Notes under the pieces: model-generated
Told to the model about the DNA's origin: nothing
Seen by the model: only the letters and a program-made list of their open reading frames with translations
The model's database searches: none
Translations under genes and position numbers: made by a program
Assembly (NCBI GenBank): GCA_020747015.1
Contig: JAGTJM010000055.1
Span: forward strand, 62,001 to 126,000
Source of the DNA: Pyrenochaeta sp. MPI-SDFR-AT-0127
Lineage: Eukaryota > Ascomycota > Dothideomycetes > Pleosporales > Cucurbitariaceae
DNA: 64,000 bases
Direction of reading: 5' to 3'
Shown: one piece after another, positions 1 to 11,101 of the stretch
Layout of the letters: every line of letters starts with the position of its first letter
Numbering within the stretch: the first letter of the stretch is position 1

Positions 1-219
1 CGCAGTGTGGGCGGCCAAGCGAGCTGGTTGTATAACTAGGTCGTGACCGGTCGTTCCAGCCCAGCCCTCCTCGCAGCCTATAAGCCGGATATCCATTTGC
101 GCACTGATCTCAACGGGTGCTTTCGCGACAAAACATTACTTGTTCTCGACGTTGCATCCAGGGCTTCGTTCTTACAGGTTGAATCGCTTGAATGATTGCC
201 TATATTTTAAGCCCCCACC

Positions 220-3167
220 ATGGAGATTGATTTGCTTCGGAAACACATTGATCAGCACGTAGTGCAAGCCTTTGATGGGCGGAAATTTGTGCCGAGAAGC
301 GTGTTGCGTGTGTATTTCACTGAGCGTAAAATCAAGGATTTTTTGGATCTCTACCATATCGAGCGTCACAAATGGGAAGCGATTAGCAACGATTATCTGG
401 CCGTGTTCACTATTCTACTCCTCATCGGCAAAGGCAACTTCATACTCTCGTTCCTACCGTACAACAATTTATCAGATGCGCACCTCCCATTCTACAATTG
501 TGCAAACTGGGAACCTATTTGCCATGATCTCTTCGAGGTGTTCACCAAAGATCAGTGGGCTTTCTGCGCCCAGGAGCTCCGTCCCGACCGCCTGGATGAT
601 AAATGGTTCCATGGAGACTTGATCATACCAATAATAACAAGGTCGCCACTGAAGAGCTCGGACTCGACAACATTCAAGGTAGAAGTACATTCTGATTATA
701 ATCTGCTCACATCCAAGGTAAGCGCACTCTCGTGTATCTACAATAATCCCGCCGACTGATCGCCCGTATAGGCCTTGAAGGGCCTTGATTCACCAAGATA
801 CTTTGTCCTCAAGTCCTGCCGGTCAGATAATACTGAAGTCTATGCGAATGAGGTCCGTGGCTATAGAACGTTGGGGCAGCAAAAGGATATTTCGACCTAC
901 ATCGCGCGCTTCTATGGATCATGGAGACAGGGCGATACTTGTAACATTTTGCTCGAATATGTCGATGGAGGTATAGGTGGAAACACATTAACGGATGTTT
1001 TCATGGGGGAACATCCTACAACGGAAGTAGACTTAATCAAATTCTGGGACAAGCTGGTTCGTGTCATCGAACCTTTATGCCGCATTCATTGCCATGGCGA
1101 CAAGGAAGATCGAAACAAAATTGCTGTTGGGTATGCTTCTACGTTGCATTTCTACACGAACAAACGTTGACATGAAGCAGTGTGCACCAAGACATCAAGT
1201 CTGACAACATTCTCAAGTCACAAGCTCATGGCCATGATCCCTTCGACTTTACATTCAAGCTTGCCGACTTAGGCCTGGCATATATTCCACAAGCAGCCAC
1301 ACGGGATCGAATAAACCGAGGTCGTGATAGGCCTGGTACACAAATGTTTAGTGAGTGTAACAACTTCATGATCAAAATATAATTAATATTGTGAAGGTCC
1401 TCCTGAATGCTTTCGTGATGAACATGATAAATTCATACAACGTACGATGCGCGAAGCGAACCCCAAGAAGGACATCTGGTCTCTAGGTTGTGTTCTCAGC
1501 GAGGCTCTAGTCTGGTCCGTCCTTGGAAGAGGTGGGCTACAAGAATACAGGGAACATCGACGAGATGTTACAAACGGCATTGAGAACATGAAAAATACGG
1601 CTTACAGTGGTTGCTTTCACAATGGAATGAAGGTCTCCTCGGCTGTGAGTCATATGCATGATCGCGTACGCAAAGTACACTGCGCAGTCGTCGGCCTCCC
1701 AGAAATCATTGAGGACATGCTCGACGATGATGTTGAGCAGCGTCTTGATGCACTCAAAGTACGGAAACGCCTCTACCAGGCTATAGACACCGCCAAGCGA
1801 ATATGGGTGGAAACCGACTATCCTCATCCTTTTGGAGACAAACACAACCTTCATTCAAGTCCGGAGCCGTCACCTGGGAAACTCATTAGGCCAAATACTT
1901 TTTGTGTAGCACCTTCTAACTCCGCGTCCCGATTTCAACACAACCAACTAGAGAGGAATGATGTTATTCCCGAATTAGAACTGATCCAGGAATCAGATGT
2001 TCGAGACCCTCGCAATAATTATGACCACCACAAAGCCACACCTCTACCAAAGAACTTGACGAGACGTGTAACTGAAGGTCAGGTACCAATATCGTCGGCT
2101 GCTCGGAATATTCTATCTCAATCGAGATCCCGCAAGACCCAGAACGCACAGAGGCGTGTAGAAAAAGCACTGGAAAATCCTCTGCCCCACCTTGGCCGGC
2201 CTTCGGGCGCATTTAAGTCACCAGATGGCTCATGTAGTGTAGCCAGTAACGCCACCGTGGCTCTTGATCCAACATCCAATAAGGATCGCACCACAACTGC
2301 TCTACCAAACTCTCCACATGCTACTATTGATCAGGTTCTCGACTGGATCACACAATCGAAGAAAACACTGTTACCTGGATGGAACGCTCCTATAATGATG
2401 TCGTATTTAGCCTATCTTCGTGGAAAAGATCAGGTAGGCCTTGAACAACCTGTCTTGTGTTCGTCCCTAATCATGGCCAGATCTTCGTCATTGATACTTC
2501 CGCATCTATGCGGAAACACAAGCCCGAAATCAGAAAGACTTTTGAGGCGTTAGCATACATCGTGAAACGGCTCGATCCCGATGGAATAGATATTTACTTT
2601 ACGACTTCGGGTGAGGTTGGCCATGGATCCCACAGGGAAAAGCTACTTGTGCAACTTGACAAAACCAAATTCGATGGGCATACCATGATGGAGTCAGCAC
2701 TTGCGAGAGTTCTGGGCAACAAGAAACGTTGGAGCACGTCATTCCTCAATTCCAACAAAAATGACGGGAAAAGTATATACGTCTTCACCGACGGAATGTG
2801 GCACGGAAATGATGACTATCTCTGTGGTATTCCAGAGCTCATAAAACGGAAGGTCGAAAAAATGGATTCGAGAGCGAAGCTTGGGATACAATTCATACAG
2901 TTCGGTAACGATGCTGTGGGCACTTCGCGGCTCAAGGAGTTGGACGACGGCTTAAAACAGCATGGTGTTATGATGTGGGTTTTATCTATCCAAACGAGTT
3001 TGATGGAAACTGACAATGAAGCCAGGGATATCATTGATACGGAGCGCCACGATGGAAATGTATACAAGATGCTCCTGGGTCACATGGACTCGTCTTGGGA
3101 CCATTCAGCCGCAACCTCGAGCGACGAATCACGGGACCTATCAGCCCAGCAGAGCTCAAGCAGCTGA
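220..3167 (+). CDS. Protein kinase-like / von Willebrand factor A domain fusion protein
   Basis: Five exons (220-717, 772-1130, 1181-1350, 1397-2433, 2481-3167) join in phase to about 916 aa. The N-terminal ~165 residues match no domain I know. The kinase-like domain (about 165-460) has a VLK lysine, a long insert before the catalytic loop HQDIKSDN (HRD read as HQD), ADLG in place of DFG, and PPE plus DIWSLGC of the C-lobe. I see no clear glycine-rich loop. A low-complexity Ser/Arg linker (about 490-660) leads to a VWA domain (about 689-900) with MIDAS residues DTSAS, the Thr of GHTMMES, and TDG. The VWA ending (IIDTE, GNVYKMLLG) resembles VWA proteins common in fungi. The start at 220 has a good context (ccaccATGG). 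Substrate and pathway are unknown; a signalling protein with a metal-dependent adhesion module is the cautious reading. Exon calls depend on my splicing. Confidence 0.72.
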
Positions 3168-3950
3168 AAAAGTACGCATGCCATCTTAAACCCGTTCCTC
3201 ATTAAGCGATCTTGTATGGACGCTTCTATTAGCAACAATCTTCTGGACATATTCGTCAATTTAGTCTCTTCAACTCCACCTAGTTCTTCGACTTACACAT
3301 TTAATTCCGACTAGGGATGGGCGAGTCGGTGTGTGCGACTGGTATGTGAGTATGGCATTTTGGGTCTTGTTAGAGTTTTCGGCGCAGTATGGAGGAATCA
3401 TGACTTGATGAACAGCGTATGTTACGATTATACCCCATGGGACCATGAAGTTTTGATTGAGTAATACACTATATTTATACTTACACTATATTAGCACTGG
3501 AAGAAAAGTGCATCAATGCTTGGAAAATCGTTGGGTCTAGACGTCGTGGTAGACTATCGTACTATAGAACAGTATGTACACGTCAAAGGCGCAATAACAT
3601 AAGATACCTCTGGCGCATTCTCAGAAAGTAGGCCCTTCGTCTCAAATAGTTCGCCTCGTGAATAAATTTCCTCACTCAAGTGGTTCCATAGAGAAGAGAC
3701 GCGCGCAGCGGTGGTGTCTAGCGCAGAACCATATGCCTCTTCAAAATTGTTTCAACTACTGTCACCAAAATGCAGACTTGCCTGTGAGTACTCGGAACCG
3801 TAAGCGTTGGTTGGAGGCAGTTCCTCAAGGCGTAACTCATTTCCTGATTAGCGACTCTTGCTTAGCACATTAGTCTACGCGCCACATCCCAACTCCCAAA
3901 TAGTAACGAACTGGCTGTGGCAAGCATTATCGTGTTTCTAAAGGTATTTA
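3168..3950. other. Intergenic, convergent gene ends
   Basis: This stretch separates the 3' ends of the kinase-VWA gene (plus) and the SDR gene (minus), so it should hold two terminator regions. It is moderately AT-rich. Short open frames here have no recognisable domain, and I see no RNA gene or repeat. Confidence 0.5.
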
Positions 3951-4805
3951 CTACATTAGCATATATCCACCATCTGTCCTAATCACACTGCCATCCATAT
4001 TCACATCCTTCATGATCGCTAAATAAGACTCTGCCACATCCTCTGGCTGCCCAGGCCTTCCAGTCGTCATCTTTCCCGCCACTGCCTTCAGGATCATTTT
4101 CTTCTGTTCCACTGGCATTTTCCATAATTCAGTGTCTATTGCACCTGGGCTAACGCCGTTGACCCTGATTGGCTTAAGATCTAGTGCTAGGTTGCGGACC
4201 ATGCTGTGGTGACCGCCAGCGTAGGAGCCAACGACACTCCAGTCAGGAACAGGCTTTTCAGAGGTAGTGCCTGTAGTAATGGCGTACGAGGATGTGTACG
4301 AGGATTTGAGGTAGGTGGGAAGGAATTTCGCGAGGAGAAGAGGCGCGAAGAAACGGACTTGCCCTGCCTGTACGATACTTTGCATGGTCTAATAGGCCTA
4401 GTTAGTTTGATCGCTTCAAGTTCTGCGTACGGAGTTTAGTCTTACCATATCTTCCAGCTTGATCGTAGGTATCGCATTGCCCGCTGTGAAAACCACATGA
4501 TCCAACAACTGTCCTCCCAGCTTCTCCTTAGTGCTCTCTAACAACGCCTTCAGTTCATCCTCGAGCGTATCTGCATTTGAGAGATCAACTTTGAGACCAA
4601 AAACCCTTTCTTTAGCCGAAGGATAACTGCTTTTCAGCTTCTCAACTGCCTTATCGACGCGGTCTTTATTAGAGGAGGACACTGTGACAATTGCACCGTG
4701 TTCCACACATGCTTCTGCAACACAGAAACCGATGCCCGAAGACCCACCAATCACGAGGATCCGGGAGTCCCGGAGCTTGGAGGAGTACTTGGTAGAGTCC
4801 GACAT
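3951..4805 (-). CDS. Atypical short-chain dehydrogenase/reductase (SDR)
   Basis: Two exons (4805-4446 and 4388-3951, 57-nt intron with gtaaga...ttag) give 265 aa, a normal SDR length. The N-terminal Rossmann signature is GGSSGIG (residues 20-26), with ILVIGG as the first beta strand, followed by an FTAGN segment where classical SDRs have NNAG. The C-terminal half carries NLALDL, RVNGVSPGAIDTELW and the TDGGYM ending. The active-site region reads GSYAGGHH: the Tyr (about 176) is present, but the Lys four residues on is replaced by His (about 180). Divergent fungal SDRs without this Lys are common, so it may be a distinct subfamily rather than a dead enzyme. Cofactor is probably NAD(P)H; the substrate cannot be read. 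No biosynthetic partner gene is adjacent. Confidence 0.85.
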
Positions 4806-6265
4806 CTCGACAGGGATCTATGGGTGGAGAGCAAAAGCTATACCCCGTGAAGATTGAAAGGTATCGTGACTTGGTGTTGCTTAGAACTCAGTTGTTAGAC
4901 TTTCGCTTGTGAGGAGGACGATAATGATGATAATGATGCAACTATAACTTTAATTTTTTACGATGCAGCTTCCTCTCTATGTAAATGGACGAGCAATACG
5001 AGGTCTTCGAGGGCGTCGGCGCCAAGACATGACCCTCCGCTCCGCTGTTCGGGTCCTTTAGGAGAATGTCCATATCTAGCGCAGGCCTACTACACTAGTC
5101 ATCGGAGGGTCGGCCACCGCTGATGTTCTATAGTCACAATTTGTCGTGTTGCTCTCCATGTCCAGGCAGATCCTTACATATACCGTGATGCGGCTTTCGT
5201 CCGTCAGGTAGTTCGAAACTGTCTTCCTTCCACGTGCACTTCTGGGGCGGGCCGCGACGTGAATGCACTTGGCTCAGTTGTTCTAATACCTGTATTTGAT
5301 CGCTTGCATCGTGGTATGTCCAGTTCGTGCTTTATTGAATTAAGACGTAGAAAGCAAATTCTATAATCGTTGAACAAGGAGTAGTAACGAAGGTGCACCA
5401 GTACTTGCTCCTTCATAGCTAAGCATACGTTTGTTTGAGCATCCTGAGAGCTCTTTTATTCAGCCATGGCGCTCCTATGATGTCACAACATGGAATGATG
5501 GGCACTACATGATATGAGGTGCCGTCACGCAGATTGACAGCGAATGGCCCATGCTGCAGGCAGCACAAGACCTGCGTGTCGTGACCTCGTTTCAAGCTAA
5601 TCTGAATCGTGCATGGCGTTCTGAGTTTGGATCAAGGCGCCCCGGGATCGACAATTAGAGAAAACACAGAATTGCAGGACACAAGCCAAAAGTTAAGTGC
5701 CAACGCGGTTGCTACTACTCGCACTCCGTATTGTCAATCCCTTGACGTTAATTTATGAGGAAAGGAATAGCAGGAATTGGCCGCAATGGCTAGTGAATAA
5801 CCCAAATTATTTAGTGAGAGTAACGATGTCTGAGACCATCAGAGCATTCAGATTGACAGAGCGATGGTCTTGATGAAGCAGACTTGTCGGAGCACGGGAG
5901 TACCGTCGAGCTTCACTAGAAAAGCAGTTCAGAGTAAGACGTTCAGGGTGAGCTGTGGTAACAGAAGTATCTACACCATATCTTTCCCTAGTATCAATAA
6001 AATTTAGAGCTCTAAATTTTAGAGTGTCAATGTTGTATCACGAAGTTTTGTTCAATGACGGAGCTGTGCATCAGTTCAACCAAAGGCGGAAAAAGCCTTA
6101 TCGATAAACACTCGAGTCACAACCCCTCCAAAATAATCATGCCCACCAAACAACGCCCAAACTCGATGGACCATTCTCAGACTACTTTTCACTTTAGATA
6201 CCCTCCATATTCCTAATCAGATTACAAAATTCACGTGAAGGGATACAAAAAGCAGACACAACACC
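4806..6265. other. Intergenic region, divergent promoters
   Basis: About 1.5 kb between the SDR gene (minus) and the GCIP-like gene (plus), so it holds both promoters. The short open frames lack family signatures. A small perfect palindrome, TTTAGAGCTCTAAA, lies at about 6003-6016. I see no tRNA, transposon or tandem repeat. Confidence 0.45.
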
Positions 6266-7381
6266 ATGGCAAAACCCAAAGACTTGCGCGCTCTCGTGGA
6301 GCTCACAAAAAACACACAAACGCTCCTTACGCACTATCAATCTTCTCTCGCGCCTGCAAAAGACACGTCTGCAGCGCCCCAAACTGCAGCGGCTGAGCTA
6401 CCGAATCCCCTCGACGTGATCAAGGCGACTACTACGCTGCTCAGATCACACACGACTACTCTCTCGCTGCTCCTCATCACCCCGCCATTCACGCCCTCGG
6501 CGATAATAGCGAAGCTCAGCGATGTGAGCTCAGGTGTGTTGGGTGGCATGGTGGCAGCGGCATCATATGTCCCGCCGCCTGGGCAGGGGGATGACGTGGG
6601 AAACATCATGCGCACGGAAGTAAAATCGCATGTGCGGCGATTGCTGGGAACGTGGGGAGATGTGCTTTCCTTGATTCTGAAGATGTCGGAGAAAAGGCAG
6701 AGCACGCAGAGCAACGGAGATACGAAGGCAAAGGACACTGGCCCGACTGAGAGCGAGAAGCAGGAGGTTCTTTCCGCTACTGGAGTCGTCTGGGACGCTT
6801 GCGACACGCTGCTTAAGCTGTGCACTGATGGCGTTGTCGGCTTGGTGGTTAAAAAGGCAGGGGAGCTAAGAGCAGTCTTGCTCGACGCGATTGAAGAGCT
6901 GAAAGAATGGGGTGAAGACGTGGACGAGGATGAAGCAGAGAGTAGTGACGACGAGGACGATATCTTTGAAGCGTCAAACAAGCTGGGCAAGGACGACACA
7001 GAGTTGAAGGAGCTGTTAGACACTAGCGTCAAGAAGCTGAAGATGGTGGGCATGCTATACCAGGCGCTGATCAAGAGGAGGTTGAAGACGTATGCATCAA
7101 CAGCATCTCCTGCTGCGACGAATGGGACGAATACCTCCAAAACGAAACCAAGCGCCAGGCTCGACAGCCTTATGGCTCTTTTGAAGACAATACCCGAGAC
7201 CGTAGACGACTTGGCGAGCGCCTTCTATGATCTCGACGAAGACGAGGCGAAAAACACACTCGAGAAATGCCGTGGGGAGGCAAAGAGTGCGGCTGAGCTC
7301 GTCAGGCAGAGCTGGACTGGCTCAGATGACGAGTTCACTGTGTGGTCCGACAAGTGGGTGAGCGCATTTGACGCAGCATGA
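6266..7381 (+). CDS. GCIP / cyclin-D1-binding-protein-like protein
   Basis: An intronless frame of 371 aa. It is almost all predicted helix: an N-terminal part with LTKNTQTLLTHYQ and PLDVIKATTTLLRSHT, a central TEVKSHVRRLLGTWGDVLSLI helix, then ATGVVWDACDTLLKL and VKKAGELRAVLLDAIEELKEW. A strongly acidic Asp/Glu/Ser stretch follows at about 218-235, then KLKMVGMLYQALIKRR. This order of helices and length agree with the GCIP (Grap2 and cyclin-D-interacting protein) family, small helical proteins linked to cell-cycle regulation in animals. The fungal role is unknown. The start is the first ATG in the frame, and the final helices (about 300-371) end in a Trp-containing segment. The long open frame on the opposite strand (7140-6337) is its Ser-rich shadow. 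Confidence 0.7.
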   Translation: MAKPKDLRALVELTKNTQTLLTHYQSSLAPAKDTSAAPQTAAAELPNPLDVIKATTTLLRSHTTTLSLLLITPPFTPSAIIAKLSDVSSGVLGGMVAAASYVPPPGQGDDVGNIMRTEVKSHVRRLLGTWGDVLSLILKMSEKRQSTQSNGDTKAKDTGPTESEKQEVLSATGVVWDACDTLLKLCTDGVVGLVVKKAGELRAVLLDAIEELKEWGEDVDEDEAESSDDEDDIFEASNKLGKDDTELKELLDTSVKKLKMVGMLYQALIKRRLKTYASTASPAATNGTNTSKTKPSARLDSLMALLKTIPETVDDLASAFYDLDEDEAKNTLEKCRGEAKSAAELVRQSWTGSDDEFTVWSDKWVSAFDAA

Positions 7382-7569
7382 GATCTCAATTCTCTCGCTA
7401 CTTGACATTACATTCGACGGAGATAAGAGGCAAGGGATTAATTTTGGCCTAGCAATATACACGCGACGCTGAGGATAATCTTACAACGAGCAGCAACCAC
7501 CTATGGTATATGCACATCAAGCTGTACCTCTCAACCCAATGTTCCAAATTACAGCCTCAATTCCCTGAC

Positions 7570-8381
7570 CTACAATGCCATGACACCGGCAGCCAATCCC
7601 ATGGCAATGGCGCCAAGTCCAGCAACGTTTCCCGGAGCAGCGTTAGGAGTCGCAGTGGCCGCAGCCGAGCCGGTGGCGCTGGCAGTCCTGGCGATCGATG
7701 ACGCAGCAGAGAGGGCTGACGAGGCAGCAGAGGCGGCAGAAGACGCAGCCGCGACAGCAGAGGAGGCGGCGTTGGCAGCAGAAGACGCCGCATTGGCACT
7801 AGAAGACGCAGCAGAGGTGGCAGCAGCGGAGCCAGACGCGGTCGACGCGGCAGTGGGGACATCAGTGATGGTCACACCAGCTTTGGCGCAGAGGGCCTGG
7901 ACAGCAGGGGCAATGCCTGGGAAGCTGTAAGCATGCAATTGTCGACGGGTAGATGGAGATAATAGGCAACGTACTTGCGACATCACTCTCAGCGCACCTC
8001 GAGGGTGCACAGCCAAGGATAGAGTTTGTGATGGCCTCGCGACCGGTGGTGCACTGGCAGACGGTGTCTGTAATGCCGCAACCAGAAGCGGGGAGGGCAG
8101 CTACGAAGCAGGGAAGCTTGAATACAAAGTCAGTCAATTGTCTTGCTAGAGATGATCTTCGCCTCGTGTCTCGAAATAGTGTGAGATGCCGTCTGCGGAC
8201 GTTGAGACGACGTAGGTGTCGAAGTGAGGTCCAGCGATCGCATTGACAAGCTAGGATGCCCTGGTCACAACATCGACCATAGAGCTATACGTACAGCACA
8301 AGTAGGCACGCCTGTGAGGTCCTGAGCACCAGCAAAGGCGAGCGAAGCGGCGAACGCAGCGACGGTAGCTTGGAAACGCAT
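7570..8381 (-). CDS. CFEM-domain GPI-anchored cell-surface protein
   Basis: Three exons (8381-8295, 8116-7975, 7916-7570) join to 191 aa. Residues 1 to about 18 form a signal peptide (MRFQATVAAFAASLAFAGA). The CFEM domain (about 20-100) has all eight cysteines in the family order: PTCA, LPCF, SGCG, TVCQC, LGCA, SRCA, ALCA. The Asp of the ITDTVCQC segment corresponds to the conserved CFEM acid that can act as an axial haem ligand in Candida haemophores. Residues ~105-165 are an Ala/Ser-rich repeat stalk, and the C-terminus (GNVAGLGAIAMGLAAGVMAL) is a GPI attachment signal. The second intron uses gtacgt with the acceptor cttcccag; the nearer cttacag would break the frame. CFEM proteins act in haem or iron acquisition, adhesion, or host interaction; which applies here cannot be read. 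Confidence 0.85.
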
Positions 8382-11101
8382 CTTGGAATTGGTGGTAGAA
8401 TTAGGTCGGAGGGTGTGTGTGAGCGAATAAAGATTATACAGTTACACAATTGATCGTCGAGGCGAAGGTTGATGTATATATACAAATATACAGTGGCTGC
8501 AAGAGCGAATCCGCAACAGTATAAACTTGTGCTATGTATTCTTTGTCCTGAGCAAAACAAAACAGCCTCCCATCCTCGGCGGGCCCAAGGACGCATTTAT
8601 GTACTCGGTCCAGAGGCGCGTCCCGAAAGAGAAAAAGGCGCCTCCCCCAAGCAATTGTTACACACGCCTCCCACCCCCTCTCCGTAGCCTAGCCACTGCA
8701 GTTAGCTATCCACGGTTCTGCACGCCAGATGCAGGGCGAATGACACGGCGTCGGGTGCGCAGGCGCGCAGTGTGCATTGGATGGAAGCGGGGAGTGTGCT
8801 GTTTGCGAGCGAGAAGGTTTGGGCGGCGCAAACGCAGTCGTCTAGTGCGGAAGGGCTGGGCTGGGCGCTAGGGTAAAGAGATGGGGATGGGGGATTGACA
8901 GATGGACGGGGACTGGAAACTACCGTGGCATGCATACTTTTTTGTGTATCTGTGTGACGACGACGAGAAGAGACGAGAATCAGCATTGGCGATGCGACGA
9001 GGCGAGTCGATGGGTCGGGGATATGCCAAGGGGGGACCGGGTGGGTCTTTTATACACAGTCAAACATGACGACATCGTCACCGCACCTATACTCTCGAGT
9101 CCAAAAGGAAACAAAGAAAAGAAAAAAAAATATAAATATACCCAGGAAACTCAGCCGCACAAGTCCCCAACGCTTAGACTCTGAGTTTTTTTATGCAAAA
9201 AAACAAGTCACTTTGCTTGCGGGTTCGGCTTTCGGCTTGCATTCGCGAAAGCCATGTCCACAACGCCTCGTTGATCGCCCTGTGCAACACCACACCACAC
9301 ACGCAGGCACACACATACGCAACCGTCCCTTGTGCAGCACAGGCGCGACCGAGTCAGGACCTGAGCAAGACCGGTCGCCAGAAGAGTAAGCGTGTGGCGT
9401 GCAGTTTACCCGACCAGCCGACGGGGAATCTAGCAGAGCGCAGATAGCGTACCGTGAAGTTGAATGCGACGGATAGTTTCAGGGCTCCCACTAATCGCTC
9501 GATTAGGGTTTCTGTTGGATGGGAATGGGGGCGCGAACTATTGGGAAGGCCCCCGAGGCTTTCTACCTATGTAGGCTATGGTAGAGATAATTTGTTCGTT
9601 TTGTCATTGCATGCCACACCCCCCCTCCCCCTTGTGAAGTCGAGGACAAGGTAGCATGGTCTTGTCTCCAATGCTCCAATGCAGGTACGCGGTCAAAGTT
9701 CCGAGTGTGGCTGGATAGTGGCGTTTAGTGGTTTTGGAAAAAAACAGAGAGTTTCTATGTTCACCGTTTGCACAATATCCCTATTCCGCGGGGAGGGGGG
9801 ATGGAGAAAGTTACCCATCAAGTCCAGATTTCAAATTCAAATGTACAAGTCACATTCGTCACATTTTTCACTATCTCCATCTCCCCGTGCCCACTCCACG
9901 TCGATCACACCCCAAACAAATCCGTTGACTTTCTCGAACGCCCCCAAAATGCCCATGCCCATGCCCCATGGCAAAGCGCACAGACCAAAACAATACGGTA
10001 ATCGTAGCCCAACTGCAGCTTACCCGGCTTCTGAAACACCAGGCCTTTTCCCCCCGGTGCGATCGGCGCTTTTCTTTTCTTCGGCATCGTCGCACCAGTG
10101 AAGAGGCTCGTATTCCGTTTGGGTGTGTGTGGGGAGTTTGAAAATTAGAAGTTTTAGATTTTATTTTATTTTTTCTTATTTCCATGGCCATTTCCATATC
10201 TGCTTGTATATGCATGCATGTATGCTGATGCTCATGCTGATGCTGAGGCGAGTTAGTCGGGAGTGTCGGGGAAGCCTGAGTGATGAATAGGGGAATTAGG
10301 CATCCCGACTACCCACCTCTTACCCCGTCCCCTTCCACTACTCGATGTTGACAGGTGGGTAGGTTTACACTTTGATCGGTGTCTGCACTATTATTTGTTG
10401 CCCTGCAGGACGCATGCACGACCATCTGTGATATCTGTGCCGAGGAGGCCCCTCGTCCCGTAGCAGGACCGAGATCGCTGGCACGGCGAGTTAATGCCGG
10501 CATCTGTGAGTTATCATCTGGTACGCTAAGGAGTGGGGCACCTGGCGGGGACGCGTAGATGAGTCTTCACCATGTTTGTGTAGGATATAGAGTAGACGGT
10601 GCAAATGCTGGTCAGATGCATGGTTGCATTCAAAACACTACAGCACTGTCAATGGACAGGCCAGTTACCGGCAGCCATGGCTGAACCGCGTACCACAGCC
10701 CATGATGAGCCGCAGCTTTACTACTTGTACACTCCAATAAACATTCAAACAACCACCAGTGCAGATTCTGAGTGTACTCAAACTATGTGTGCAAACCTCC
10801 CAAAACACCGTGTCCAGCCCGGTGTCGGGTCGCAATCTAGCATGTAATGTTCGCCAATGCCAATGTCCCTATGTTGATCGTTGAAAAGACCCGAGAAATG
10901 AGAAGAAACCGTAGAAGCTGGAAGGTATATTGCAAGGTCCAAAGAAAATAAAGGCCGTTGTCGCAGACGAGGACAGTCGAAGGAAAAGGAAAGAACCAGG
11001 GCGGATACTGCCGCGGATATGCGAAAAGTTTGTGGTTTTTGAATGGGATGGCTGCTTTTGGGCCTTGAGCGCCGAACGTAAATCAAGTGAGAAAGAATCG
11101 C
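8382..11101. other. Intergenic region, 2.7 kb
   Basis: It holds the CFEM promoter (minus) and the 3' flank of the large disordered-protein gene. An A-rich run is at 9113-9140 and C/G-rich homopurine-pyrimidine patches are near 9618-9631 and 9791-9800. Several short frames exist on both strands (for example 9905-10087 minus, starting MPKKRKAP), but none has a domain, a partner exon or codon structure I can defend. No RNA gene recognised. Confidence 0.4.
8475..8482 (-). promoter_or_regulatory. Candidate TATA box of the CFEM gene
   Basis: TATATATA lies about 94 bases upstream of the CFEM start codon, a usual fungal distance. The motif is palindromic, so the strand is inferred from the neighbour. 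Confidence 0.5.

Noticed and set aside
4950..5404. Thioesterase or reductase release domain at the end of the synthetase
   Set aside because: The end is a condensation domain; no GxSxG thioesterase motif or Rossmann reductase follows.
6337..7140. 267-codon frame on the minus strand
   Set aside because: It is Ser/Thr-rich and lies fully opposite the GCIP-like gene; composition is that of a mirror of an acidic helical protein.
7917..7924. Acceptor cttacag for CFEM exon 3
   Set aside because: It breaks the reading phase; the acceptor eight bases downstream (cttcccag) keeps the frame and the cysteine pattern.
9905..10087. Small minus-strand gene starting MPKKRKAPIAPGGKG
   Set aside because: The start looks attractive, but there is no domain, no partner exon, and the frame continues into low-complexity sequence.
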